A stretch of DNA of 64,000 bases from Anaerovibrio lipolyticus DSM 3074 (lineage in GTDB: Bacteria; Bacillota; Negativicutes; Selenomonadales; Selenomonadaceae), in assembly GCF_900141865.1 (NCBI RefSeq), contig NZ_FQYW01000012.1:1-64000 (forward strand), given 5' to 3'. How positions within the stretch are numbered: the first letter of the stretch is position 1; every line of letters starts with the position of its first letter. A model generated the notes under the pieces. That model saw only the letters and a program-made list of their open reading frames with translations, was not told where the DNA came from and ran no database searches. Position numbers and translations under genes: made by a program. Positions 9,159 through 17,186 of the stretch are shown piece after piece.

Positions 9159-9326
9159 TGGGCTTATTCTCTGACAGAGCAGGCTCATGCGCTTGGCATC
9201 CCGGTTTTCTGGAAAGAAGATCTGATTCCAATCATGGGCGAGGAAAACATGATATAGGAAATGCCGACTGAATATAACAGAGTATTGGAGGAGCAAAGGA
9301 AATGGAGCAGCGGCAAATCAAAGTAA
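9159..9326 (+). pseudogene. Unidentified gene remnant overlapping the SPL gene start
   Basis: The frame reads WAYSLTEQAHALGIPVFWKE, then DLIPIMGEENMI, a TAG at 9255, and EMPTEYNRVLEEQRKWSSGK. This looks like the conserved C-terminal tail of a phage-type radical-SAM-like protein (DUF5131/Gp37-like), but that identity is weak. The in-frame stop and lack of an upstream part mark it as a scrap. Confidence 0.4.
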
Positions 9327-10237
9327 ATCGCATCGAAACCAAGAGTGTGATGACAAAGTCCAATGCGCCGCTTGGGGGATATGCCGTCAATCCCTATGTG
9401 GGGTGTCCACATGCCTGCAAATACTGCTACGCATCTTTTATGAAGCGTTTTACCGGTCATACTGAAGAATGGGGTACTTTCATGGATGTGAAGGAATGGC
9501 CGGAGATAAAGAATCCCGGAAAGTATGCAGGTCAGAAGGTCATTATCGGAACAGTTACGGACGGTTATAATCAGTTGGAAGAGGGATATGGCAGGACAAG
9601 AAAGATTCTGGAGGAACTGAAGGACAGCGGCGCAGATATTTTGATTTGCACTAAGTCCGACTTAGTTCTACGGGATATGGATTTGTTATTGAAAATCAAC
9701 AAGAAAAATATGCTGACGGTCTCTTGGTCTATCAATACGCTGGATGAATCCTTCAAAAATGATATGGATTCTGCCGTAAGTATCGAAAGACGTCTTGCCG
9801 CAATGAAACAGGTTTATGATGCCGGCATCCGTACGGTTTGCTTCATCTCTCCGGTATTCCCAGGCATTACGGATATTGAAGCGATTATAGACAGAGCGAA
9901 AGACCAGTGCGACCTGATTTGGCTGGAAAATCTTAATCTTCGCGGCGGATTCAAGAAGACCATCATGGATTATATTGCGGAGAAATATCCGAAGCTGATT
10001 CCGCTATATGATGAGATATACAGCAAGAAGAATCGCAGCTATTTCGAGGCTCTTGAAAATAAGGCTGAAGATATTGCTCGGAAGTATGGTTGCCGATTTG
10101 TTGATAACGAGACACCATACGAGCGTGTACCGCAGGGACATCCGACTATCGTTGATTACTTCTACCACGAGGAGGTTAGAGGTACAGCAAACAGCGGAAA
10201 AAGGAATAAGAAAAAAGTCTCGGTTAAGGTTACATGA
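9302..10237 (+). CDS. SPL (spore photoproduct lyase-like) family radical SAM protein
   Basis: The 311-residue product carries CPHACKYCYASF near residue 34, the CxxxCxxC motif that holds the 4Fe-4S cluster and AdoMet, after GYAVNPYVG. The rest fits the short SPL-like family: VTDGYNQLEEGY, TKSDLVLRDMDLL, VSWSINTLDESFK and WLENLNLRGG. These proteins resemble spore photoproduct lyase SplB, but most act on unknown substrates. The gene appears intact. Its start overlaps an older gene scrap. It is the last gene of the island. Confidence 0.8.
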   Translation: MEQRQIKVNRIETKSVMTKSNAPLGGYAVNPYVGCPHACKYCYASFMKRFTGHTEEWGTFMDVKEWPEIKNPGKYAGQKVIIGTVTDGYNQLEEGYGRTRKILEELKDSGADILICTKSDLVLRDMDLLLKINKKNMLTVSWSINTLDESFKNDMDSAVSIERRLAAMKQVYDAGIRTVCFISPVFPGITDIEAIIDRAKDQCDLIWLENLNLRGGFKKTIMDYIAEKYPKLIPLYDEIYSKKNRSYFEALENKAEDIARKYGCRFVDNETPYERVPQGHPTIVDYFYHEEVRGTANSGKRNKKKVSVKVT

Positions 10238-10286
10238 GCATAATACAATGATATCACAAAACCTTGAAGCAACAGGATTTGATACT

Positions 10287-10360
10287 CCGTAACGATGCAC
10301 CCTGAATCGTTATGAGGGGTGTGCAAATTTGCCCCCCTACCGTGTGCATCGTTATGTGAG
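10287..10360. repeat. Island terminal motif, right
   Basis: CCGTAACGATGCACCC, CGTTATGAGGGGTGTGCAAA (10308-10327) and TGCATCGTTATG repeat the motif set of 5181-5250, including an inverted TAACGATGCA/TGCATCGTTA pair. Confidence 0.5.
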
Positions 10361-10383
10361 TATAGGGGATTTCGTTACGTTGT

Positions 10384-11001
10384 ATCATTTTAGACACGGC
10401 AACAGATCCTGCCTGCGGTACATACGGCTTTTTGGTATCTGCTGCAGAATATTTAAAAGAAACCAAAAAAGAAGAAATATTTTTCAATAAAGATAAAAAA
10501 GACCATTACATGAATACCATGTTTAATGGCTTCGATATGGATAGAACTATGCTTCGTATTTTCACTGCGGCTTCAGATATTTCTGATGAACAAACGGAAA
10601 CTCATAGATATCCCTGTTATGGTGGCAACGGTATGAGGGGACATGTTGAAGAATATAACCAAGAAGGGGAGTACTCTCTTATCGGCAGACAAGGGGCTTT
10701 GAGCGGAAATGTGCAATTTGCCAAAGGTCAGTTTAAGAATACTGAACATGCACTGTTGGTTACACCGATTATTGAGATGAATAGTATTTGGTTGAATCAG
10801 CTTCTTGTTAATCTTGATTTGAAGAGATATCAAACAGGTGCTGCCCAGCCAGGATTATCTGTTAAGAATTTGCAAGAAATTCAAATAATAATGGTGCCTT
10901 TGGCAGAACAGAATGCCTTTGCAAATTTTTTTGAACTAGTAGACAAATCAAAAACTGCCGTTCAAAAGGCACTAGATAAAACTAGGTATGTGTTAGAATG
11001 A
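10384..11001 (+). pseudogene. hsdM-hsdS fusion remnant
   Basis: The frame begins in HsdM motif I (DTATDPACGTYGFLVSAAEY) and continues through MFNGFDMDRTMLRI. At about 10580 it changes abruptly to an HsdS target-recognition half (YPCYGGNGMRGHVEEYN, then YSLIGRQGALSGNV and AQPGLSVKNLQEIQI) with its C-terminal helix. More than half of hsdM, including NPPF, and the first half of hsdS have been deleted in frame. The motif I style differs from the 4360-5016 fragment, so the two are not halves of one gene. It is unlikely to be a working subunit. Confidence 0.8.
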
Positions 11002-11007
11002 AAAATA

Positions 11008-11053
11008 TGGCAAAACGGATATATTTTGCACATAAAATCTTGGCAAAACGGAT
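11008..11053 (+). repeat. Direct repeats upstream of DUF4143 ATPase
   Basis: TGGCAAAACGGAT occurs at 11008-11020 and 11041-11053, a period of 33 bases (about three helical turns), 66 bases before the ATPase start. It is probably an operator or promoter-proximal binding site. Confidence 0.55.
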
Positions 11054-11118
11054 AAATTCGCTTAAAATAATCTTGAAATAATGGATTATTTTGAACTGCG
11101 TATACCTGGGGGTACATC

Positions 11119-12459
11119 ATGGCAGTGTTTAAAAGAAAACTGTATGACAAATTACTCGAATGGAAGTGCAAGTATGCTGGTCGATATGCAATTCTTATAG
11201 AAGGTGCCAGACGTGTAGGAAAAAGTACTTTGGTGGAGGAATTTGCCAAGAAAGAATATAAAACCTATTTATTGATAGATTTTTCAGAAGTGTCAAAGGA
11301 TATAAAGGATTGTTTTGATGATATTGCAGATCTGGATAGATTTTTCCTAAGACTTCAGACAATTACAGGCGTTCAGTTTATCAATAGACATTCGGTTATT
11401 ATTTTTGATGAGGTTCAGTTATTTCCAAGAGCCAGACAGGCTATTAAGCTTCTTGTAGCTGATGGAAGATATGATTATATAGAGACTGGATCTTTGATTT
11501 CAATCAAAAGAAATGTAAAGGATATTTTGATTCCATCAGAAGAGATGAAGCTCAAATTATATCCGTTGGATTATGAGGAGTTTTTGTGGGCAACTGGAAA
11601 TGAAACATATAGATTGTTGAAAGAATTCTATGATAAAGGGACTGCATTGGGAAATTCTGTAAACAGAAAGTTGATGCGTGACTTTAGAATATATATGGCT
11701 GTAGGAGGGATGCCACAGGCAGTACAGGCATATCTTGATAAAAAGAGTTTTAGCGAAATAGACATGGTCAAGCGAAGCATCATACGTCTCTATGAAGATG
11801 ATTTCAGAAAGATAGATCCTTCTGGTCTTTCTTCAAGGATATATAGGGACGTGCCTTCACAGTTGTCGCAGAATAAAAAAAGATATGTCATTTCCAGTGC
11901 AACAGGCAAAAAAACCCAAAAGAGAGATATTGAGAGGTTGTATGATGTGATTGATTCCCAGACGGTGCTGGCGTCATATAACACAGTAAGGCCTGATATA
12001 TGCTTATCCAGTACAAAAGATTTAGGCAGTTACAAGCTTTATATAGCCGATACAGGTTTGTTTGTAACACTTATGTTTATAGACAGGACGTCAGCAGAGA
12101 ATATACTTTATGAGAAACTGTTATCTGATAAGCTCCCTGCTAATTTGGGATATCTTTATGAAAATGTCGCTGCCCAGATGATTGCAGCTTCCGGCAGAGA
12201 GCTTTGTTATCATACTTGGCTGAAGGATGGAAGCACGCATTATTATGAGATGGATTTTTTGATAGGACGGGAACAGAAAGTCGTTCCAATTGAGATAAAA
12301 TCATCAGCTACAACCTCACACAAGTCTATTGATGTTTTCTGCAAAAAGTATTCGAAGATTACTTCAAGACCCTATATCTTTTCACAGAAAGATGTATCGA
12401 ATGATGGACAGACTATATTTATGCCTATATATATGTTGCCGTTTCTATTGGAAGAGTAG
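11119..12459 (+). CDS. AAA_14/DUF4143 family ATP-binding protein
   Basis: The 446-residue protein has Walker A GARRVGKSTL near residue 32, Walker B VIIFDEVQLF near 95, the family sequence ETGSLISIK near 122 and YPLDYEEFLW near 150. A DUF4143 C-terminal part follows (YIADTGLF, YENVAAQMI) with a PD-ExK-like core MDFLIGREQKVVPIEIKSS near 385. The family is widespread in accessory DNA and its role is unclear. Complete length (usual 380-480). Two phased repeats lie upstream. A truncated relative is at 35831-36739. Confidence 0.85.
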   Translation: MAVFKRKLYDKLLEWKCKYAGRYAILIEGARRVGKSTLVEEFAKKEYKTYLLIDFSEVSKDIKDCFDDIADLDRFFLRLQTITGVQFINRHSVIIFDEVQLFPRARQAIKLLVADGRYDYIETGSLISIKRNVKDILIPSEEMKLKLYPLDYEEFLWATGNETYRLLKEFYDKGTALGNSVNRKLMRDFRIYMAVGGMPQAVQAYLDKKSFSEIDMVKRSIIRLYEDDFRKIDPSGLSSRIYRDVPSQLSQNKKRYVISSATGKKTQKRDIERLYDVIDSQTVLASYNTVRPDICLSSTKDLGSYKLYIADTGLFVTLMFIDRTSAENILYEKLLSDKLPANLGYLYENVAAQMIAASGRELCYHTWLKDGSTHYYEMDFLIGREQKVVPIEIKSSATTSHKSIDVFCKKYSKITSRPYIFSQKDVSNDGQTIFMPIYMLPFLLEE

Positions 12460-12528
12460 TTATTGTAATAAGGGAAAGTTTAAATGCTATGGGTTAATCC
12501 ATGGCTTTACTCGACTAATGTTTAGTAG

Positions 12529-12621
12529 GAGTATAAAACACGGAAAACTTATATAGATACTATGCTGATTTCTGCCGGGTGGACAGAAGGCAAGGATTAG
12601 ATTGATGCTGGGGTTATGTAG
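12529..12621 (+). pseudogene. hsdR: hsdR remnant: N-terminal scrap joined to last codons
   Basis: The frame reads EYKTRKTYIDTMLISAGWTE, then GKD, a TAG at 12598, and IDAGVM with a TAG at 12619. The first part resembles the N-terminus of a type I HsdR (YIDTML.. GW.EGKDW). The last six residues match the end of the hsdR at 310-2151 (NAGVM). An entire hsdR has collapsed to about 30 codons, and the DUF1848 copy follows exactly as in the first locus. Confidence 0.65.
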
Positions 12622-13532
12622 CTAAGTGGTGATATTTTATGATAATTAGTGCCAGCAGGCGGACGGATATACCAGCTTTTTACTTTGACTGGTTTTGTCG
12701 GAGATTAAAGGCGGGCTATGCAGATGTGGTAAATCCGTTCAATCGAAAGCAGGTAAGCCGTATATCTTTAAAGCCTGACTTTGTAGATTGTATTGTGTTT
12801 TGGACAAAGGACCCGGCCCCTATGTTAAAGGGATTGGATAATCTTAAAGACTACAATTATTATGTACAGGTGTCCATAACGCCTTACGGACATGATGTGG
12901 AGGCAAATCTTCGTGATAAAAACGATATCATTGACACTGTGCATGAGCTATCCAAGAGACTTGGACGGGAACGGGTAGTATGGCGGTATGACCCTATTTT
13001 ATTAAATGAAAGCTACACAATAGAGGGACATCTGGAATGGTTCAAAAATACTCTTGATTCATTGGCAGCCTGTGTGGAGCGGTGTGTTATCAGCTTTATT
13101 GACTTGTATGCCAAGGCGAAAAAAAACACTCAGGGGCTGAATCTGCATGAGCTTTCTGAGGAGGAAATGAATGAACTGGCGGCAGGAATATCAGATATTG
13201 CCAAGGGGAGTGGTGTAGCACTTCAAACCTGCTCTGAGGCCATTGGTTTGGAAAAGTATGGAATAGGTCACGGGGCCTGTATTGATGGAGAATTGGTGGA
13301 ACACATAGTAGGCAGGAAACTAAATATCAGCAGGGCCAAAACACAGCGACCACTTTGTAACTGCGTGGAGAGCTTCGACATTGGGCAATATGACACCTGT
13401 ATCCATGGCTGTCGTTATTGTTATGCCAATGCCAGCTTAGATCGAGCAAAACGGGGCTTTGATAACCATAATATTAACTCGTCAGTAATAACCGGCAGTT
13501 TGCTGGGGGATGAGCATATTACTGTGCATGAA
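12605..13532 (+). repeat. Direct repeat copy 2 (hsdR 3' tip + DUF1848 gene)
   Basis: This segment matches 2135-3062 in the same orientation with scattered substitutions. The repeats flank about 9.5 kb that could be deleted by recombination between them. Confidence 0.85.
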
Positions 13533-13535
13533 TAA
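12639..13535 (+). CDS. DUF1848 family protein, copy 2
   Basis: The 298-residue protein is nearly the same as the one at 2169-3068. Changes include DVVNPF context V to A at residue 27, VSLTPYGN to VSITPYGH, and CSCVESF to CNCVESF. The cysteine cluster DTCIHGCRYCYAN is kept, suggesting selection for a metal or iron-sulfur site. Function is unknown. A strong hairpin terminator follows. It sits directly after the collapsed hsdR scrap. Confidence 0.8.
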   Translation: MIISASRRTDIPAFYFDWFCRRLKAGYADVVNPFNRKQVSRISLKPDFVDCIVFWTKDPAPMLKGLDNLKDYNYYVQVSITPYGHDVEANLRDKNDIIDTVHELSKRLGRERVVWRYDPILLNESYTIEGHLEWFKNTLDSLAACVERCVISFIDLYAKAKKNTQGLNLHELSEEEMNELAAGISDIAKGSGVALQTCSEAIGLEKYGIGHGACIDGELVEHIVGRKLNISRAKTQRPLCNCVESFDIGQYDTCIHGCRYCYANASLDRAKRGFDNHNINSSVITGSLLGDEHITVHE

Positions 13536-13548
13536 AATAAGATACAAT

Positions 13549-13592
13549 AAATAGATGTATTTAATATTTTATAAAATACATCTATTTTTATT
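13549..13592 (+). terminator. Terminator after DUF1848 copy 2
   Basis: AATAGATGTATTT pairs with AAATACATCTATT around a short AT-rich loop and is followed by TTTATTT. Confidence 0.65.
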
Positions 13593-13696
13593 TAAAATAT
13601 TTGATAAAATTTTCAGCCGATAATATAATGTAAATATATTTATTTATGACGATGAAGTTTTAATGACCAATATAGCTTGTTGGGGGGATTGTAAAG

Positions 13697-14304
13697 GTGG
13701 ATGCAAAAGAAATACTAAAAAGATATTTTGGCTATGAATCATATAAGCAGGGACAGGAGGAAATAATAGAGTCTATTCTTGCTGGTAAGGATGTATTGGC
13801 AGTAATGGCGACTGGAGCAGGAAAATCTATCTGTTACCAAGTACCGGCAGTACTTCTTCCGGGTCTTACAATTGTTATTTCACCGCTTATTTCTTTGATG
13901 CAGGATCAAGTTAAGGCACTTAATGAATTGATATGAGTGTCAAGTTGCCTTGTGATAAGGAAGCAATGCTGAATGTTTCCGGAATAGGTGAGGTTAAGTA
14001 TGAAAAGTATGGTAAGAGCTTCATTGAGATAGTTAAAGAATTTTTGTGTGAACGTCCCGATGTTGTTACAAGTACTGGGCATGAAGATGTTATTTTAGCT
14101 GGAAAAGCAGAAAACATTTTTGACAGGGTCGACTATAATCGTAAACATAACAAGCGGGATAGAGCCGGAAGATCTTGGTCGGATAACGAGGATAAACAAC
14201 TTGATAATGAGTACAATTCTGGTATGGATATATTAAATATAGCCAAGATTCATTCTCGTACCCTTGGAGCAATCCGCTCCAGATTGAAAAACATGGATTT
14301 ATAG
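13697..14304 (+). pseudogene. recQ: recQ helicase with large internal deletion
   Basis: A GTG at 13697 starts a RecQ N-terminus (AKEILKRYFGYESYKQGQEE) with Walker A ATGAGKSICYQVPA near residue 40 and SPLISLMQDQVKAL near 65, ending at a TGA at 13934. The next frame (from 13933) encodes the RecQ C-terminal tail: LPCDKEAMLNVSGIGEVKYE and KYGKSFIEIVKEF are an HRDC-type end, followed by a basic region. About 400 residues are missing and the two parts are out of frame (offset 2). It is non-functional as a helicase. Confidence 0.8.
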
Positions 14305-14380
14305 AGTAAAAACAACAAATAATAATCAATTGACACCCTATTTTATAGGGTGATAAAATATGATAAACGGAGCAAGTCGT

Positions 14381-14641
14381 ATGAAAAGGCGTTTTGTAGA
14401 AGTACCCTTATTTACCAGGCGGTGGGAGGAAGTTGGCCTAGGTAGTGAGGATCTTCGTTCTTTGCAGATGAAGATTTTAAAAGATCCTGAGGTCGGTCCA
14501 GTAATGGAGGGGACTGGTGGAATACGAAAGGTAAGATTTCCTTTAGGAAATAGAGGTAAAAGCGGTAGTGTCAGAGTTTGTTATGTGGATTTTGAAGAAT
14601 ACGAGGTAACCTATCTGATAACAGCCTTTATAAAAAAATAA
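14381..14641 (+). CDS. RelE/HigB-like toxin of a type II TA pair
   Basis: The product from ATG 14381 (after CGGAGCAAGTCGT) is 86 residues: MKRRFVEVPLFTRRWEEVGL, then MEGTGGIRKVRFPLGNRGKS and CYVDFEEYEVTYLITAFIKK. The fold signature (G-IRK-RF, then R-CY-D, then L-TAF-K) fits the RelE-like HigB2 class, which are ribosome-dependent mRNA interferases. A helix-turn-helix antitoxin follows 92 bases downstream, the toxin-first order of higBA-type loci. Confidence 0.75.
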   Translation: MKRRFVEVPLFTRRWEEVGLGSEDLRSLQMKILKDPEVGPVMEGTGGIRKVRFPLGNRGKSGSVRVCYVDFEEYEVTYLITAFIKK

Positions 14642-14733
14642 ACAGGCTAATTTATCAGCTTCAGAAAAGAATATACTTAGACAAATTGTTAAAGCGTTAA
14701 AAGGGGAAGCTTCTAAAAAAGGAGATGATACTG

Positions 14734-15042
14734 ATGAGTGAATTATTCGATGATTTGCGGCAAGGTCTTCAAGAGGCTATTGATCACGAAAAAGGTACGG
14801 GTCCCGCTAAAGTAAGGACGTATACTATAGAACCGGTGAAAAAGCTATCTCATTGTGAAATAAAAAAGATTAGAAACAAAGTAGGCATGACCCAGAAAAC
14901 CTTTGCTGACTGTATGGGAGTTTCATGCAAAACCGTGGAAGCATGGGAAAGGGGTAGTACACATCCTACTGGTCCTGCTTGTAGATTATTGTGGATTCTT
15001 TCAACTGGGGATATATCTACTTTGAAATTTATCAGTCAATGA
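14734..15042 (+). CDS. HTH antitoxin (HigA-like) of the TA pair
   Basis: The start ATG 14734 follows AAAGGAGATGATACTG. The 102-residue protein has an N-terminal toxin-binding part and a Cro/CI-type helix-turn-helix, IRNKVGMTQKTFADCMGVSC then KTVEAWERG, near residues 48-75. It is expected to neutralise the upstream toxin and to repress the operon. Confidence 0.75.
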   Translation: MSELFDDLRQGLQEAIDHEKGTGPAKVRTYTIEPVKKLSHCEIKKIRNKVGMTQKTFADCMGVSCKTVEAWERGSTHPTGPACRLLWILSTGDISTLKFISQ

Positions 15043-15160
15043 TGAAAATAAGAATAATTAATAGTGCTAGGTTCTGAAAGGCCTACTTGATATGTAAAAA
15101 AATTATTGGGTCAAAATGGACCAATAAATTACCCGATAAAATGTGTAGGAGGCGAGAATT

Positions 15161-15541
15161 ATGGGAATAATTAGCGGTCTGATGGGCAATGCATCCCAGA
15201 CCAACATTGAAGATGTAAAAAAGGACTATGCCAAGCTCCTGGGGCAAAATGAAAAGGTGATACAGGCTTATCAGTGGATCAGGGATTTGATGATTTTTAC
15301 TGATTATCGGCTTATATTGGTGGATATCCAGGGAGCTACCGGCAAGAAGGTGAATTATCATTCCATACCATATAAAAATATTCGCCACTTTGAGGTGGAG
15401 TCGGCGGGGCATTTTGATTTAGATGCAGAACTGAAAATCTGGGTGGCAGATATGGGAAGTACACCATTAGTAAAGACCTTTAGTAAGGATGCTGATGTTT
15501 ATCGTGTTCAGGCCCTTTTGGCAGAGTGTATTGGGCGGTAA
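15161..15541 (+). CDS. Bacterial PH domain-containing protein
   Basis: The 126-residue protein resembles the bPH_1 fold: YAKLLGQNEKVIQAYQWIRD, FTDYRLILVD, then YHSIPYKNIRHFEVESAGHF and ELKIWVADM. These are small cytoplasmic oligomeric domain proteins of unknown role. A clear AGGAGG precedes the ATG. It runs almost directly into the ammonia-lyase gene (11 bases), so both may be cotranscribed. Confidence 0.8.
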   Translation: MGIISGLMGNASQTNIEDVKKDYAKLLGQNEKVIQAYQWIRDLMIFTDYRLILVDIQGATGKKVNYHSIPYKNIRHFEVESAGHFDLDAELKIWVADMGSTPLVKTFSKDADVYRVQALLAECIGR

Positions 15542-15552
15542 GGGGAATTACA

Positions 15553-16785
15553 ATGAAAGAATACAGGACAGGTTGCGTATCTGTGATACAGAACACCGCC
15601 AGGTCTGAGGGGAAAGGGCCTACGTTTCTGTCCGAAGAGGCTGTTGCTCAAGTACAAAGGATCCATCGTGGATACTCTGATTATCATGAGACTCCGCTCC
15701 GTAGATTGGATGCTATGGCTGAGAAGCTGGGAGTAAAGGCGTTCTTTGTAAAAGACGAGTCACAGCGCTTTGGATTGAACGCATTCAAGGGACTGGGAGG
15801 TCTCTATGCAATTACCAGGGTGATTTGTCGGGAGCTTGGCCTTGATGCAGAGAAAATTAACTTTTCTGATTTGAAAGAGCCGGAGTATCAGGAGGCTGTT
15901 CACAAGATGGTGTTCGTCACCGCGACGGACGGAAATCATGGAAAGGGTGTGTCATGGGCAGCGGGGCAGCTTGGCTGTGCGGCTCACGTCTATATGCCCA
16001 TAGGCTCCAGTGAGCTCCGTGCTCAGGCCATTAGGGATGTTAATCTGAAGGCGGAGGTCACTATCACGAAGAGTGGGTACGATGATACCGTGCGCTATGC
16101 TGCAAAGATGGCGGAGAAGCATGGGTGGATTCTGATTCAGGATACCAGCTGGGATGGATATGAGGATATTCCATCTTGGATTATCCAGGGATATACAACC
16201 ATGGCGGAGGAAGCCTGCAGACAGATGGAGGAACAAGAGCTTGTGCCTACCCATGTGTTTTTGCAAGCCGGTGTAGGGGCCATGGCAGGGGGCGTTACTG
16301 GATATCTGGTGAATCGCTATGAGGGAAGGAGACCAGCCATTGGCGTGGTGGAACCGGAAAATATGGCATGTATTTATCAGTCTGCTTTGATGGGGGACGG
16401 AGAGCCCCATGAAGCAGTGGAACAGGCTCCGACTATCATGGCAGGTCTTAATTGCGGTGAACCGTGTAAAATTGCCTGGCCGATTCTCAGAGACTTTGGT
16501 GATTGGTATTTCAAATGCCCAGATTATGTCTCAGCCTATGGAATGCGTCTGCTGGCAGCACCCCAGGGGGCTGATCCGAAGGTTGTATCCGGAGAAAGTG
16601 GGGCCGTAACCACTGGTCTTGTAAATCTGATTGCCAGGAAAAAAGAATATGCAGATATAAAAAGGCTTTTGGGGCTTGGTCCGGATTCTGTTGTCTTCTG
16701 CATCAGTACTGAGGGAGATACGGATCCTGTGCATTATCGTAAGATTGTATATGAAGGAAAAAATCCAATACCGCAGCAGGTGTAA
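15553..16785 (+). CDS. dpaL: Diaminopropionate ammonia-lyase
   Basis: The 410-residue PLP enzyme converts 2,3-diaminopropionate to pyruvate and two ammonia. The PLP-binding lysine lies in RFGLNAFKGLGGLYA near residue 75. FVTATDGNHGKGVSWAAGQL near 130, HVFLQAGVGAMAGGVTGYLV near 240 and VSGESGAVTTGL near 350 are family signatures of the fold II group. Length is typical (about 400). The start ATG follows AGGGGAATTACA. It probably serves amino acid catabolism. Confidence 0.9.
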   Translation: MKEYRTGCVSVIQNTARSEGKGPTFLSEEAVAQVQRIHRGYSDYHETPLRRLDAMAEKLGVKAFFVKDESQRFGLNAFKGLGGLYAITRVICRELGLDAEKINFSDLKEPEYQEAVHKMVFVTATDGNHGKGVSWAAGQLGCAAHVYMPIGSSELRAQAIRDVNLKAEVTITKSGYDDTVRYAAKMAEKHGWILIQDTSWDGYEDIPSWIIQGYTTMAEEACRQMEEQELVPTHVFLQAGVGAMAGGVTGYLVNRYEGRRPAIGVVEPENMACIYQSALMGDGEPHEAVEQAPTIMAGLNCGEPCKIAWPILRDFGDWYFKCPDYVSAYGMRLLAAPQGADPKVVSGESGAVTTGLVNLIARKKEYADIKRLLGLGPDSVVFCISTEGDTDPVHYRKIVYEGKNPIPQQV

Positions 16786-16806
16786 TCTCATATTTTTCAA
16801 CGAGAG

Positions 16807-16986
16807 TACATTAAGACAGGTGTTTTCGAGAAAAAATATTCTGCTTATTTGCAGGAGGCGTTTCAGGTTAGAAACAACTGTGATTATGATGATTTCTATA
16901 TCGTATCCAAGGTTGATGCTGATGAACAGTATTCTAGGGCTGTAGAATTTTATAATGCAATTGAGCAATATCTACTTAAAAGCTAA
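16807..16986 (+). pseudogene. HEPN-domain protein, C-terminal remnant
   Basis: This open frame reads YIKTGVFEKKYSAYLQEAFQ, then VRNNCDYDDFYIVSKVDADE and QYSRAVEFYNAIEQYLLKS before a stop. It matches the end of MNT/HEPN toxins, including the R-N-x-C/x-D-Y motif region (VRNNCDYDD), which holds the RNase active-site pattern. No start or N-terminal half is present. It fills most of the gap between dpaL and the next operon. Confidence 0.6.
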
Positions 16987-17051
16987 TATAAAACATTTAT
17001 ATGCCAAAATGGTCGTGCGTTTTGCCTGGCTGTTTTGGCTTTTCTTTTGTT

Positions 17052-17116
17052 GTTCACACCCTAAAGGAGGGCATTCGCTCTGGTTATATTAAGTTTGATA
17101 TTTAATTTTCGATATG
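17052..17116 (+). promoter_or_regulatory. Shared regulatory element 1 (9-12-9 repeat + CGATA box)
   Basis: GTTCACACC (17052-17060) is followed after 12 bases by ATTCGCTCT (17073-17081). CGATAT starts at 17110, with 28 bases between (start is 29 after the repeat end). The same spacing occurs at 20233 and 24195. The direct repeats fit LytTR binding sites. CGATA with TTAAG about 15 bases upstream resembles a sigma-28 (SigD/FliA) promoter. Confidence 0.75.
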
Positions 17117-17186
17117 GAAATTAGATATGTCCGGCAGGATGATGGACAAAATTTCAACAGGGATGTTCGTAAAGGAGCAGATTTGT

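Larger units (their letters stand above)
5013..10390. mobile_element. Decayed mobile island within type I restriction remnants
   Basis: About 5.4 kb separates two hsdM fragments. Near the edges is an 8-bp inverted match (TGATACAA at 5018-5025; TTGTATCA at 10380-10387). Just inside lie related motifs (CGTTATGAGGGTGTGCAAA at 5231 and a near copy at 10308, plus GTAACGAT boxes). The island carries the C-terminal tail of a large serine recombinase and a mixture of intact and broken cargo genes. The exact ends and any target duplication could not be fixed, so the boundaries are approximate. Confidence 0.55.

Noticed and set aside
4360-11001. One hsdM gene split by the island, with halves at 4360-5016 and 10384-10580
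   Set aside because: The left fragment leads into a GTLYDPCCGSGG-type motif I family while the right carries DPACGTYGFLVSAAEY and FDMDRTMLRI of another HsdM type. They are better read as two different genes.
14090-14329. Minus-strand frame at the recQ tail
   Set aside because: It is a shadow of the RecQ C-terminal remnant with no recognisable protein features.
15098-15130. Inverted repeat TTATTGG...CCAATAA as a terminator
   Set aside because: No T run follows on the plus strand and it lies just upstream of the PH-domain gene. An operator is possible but unsupported.
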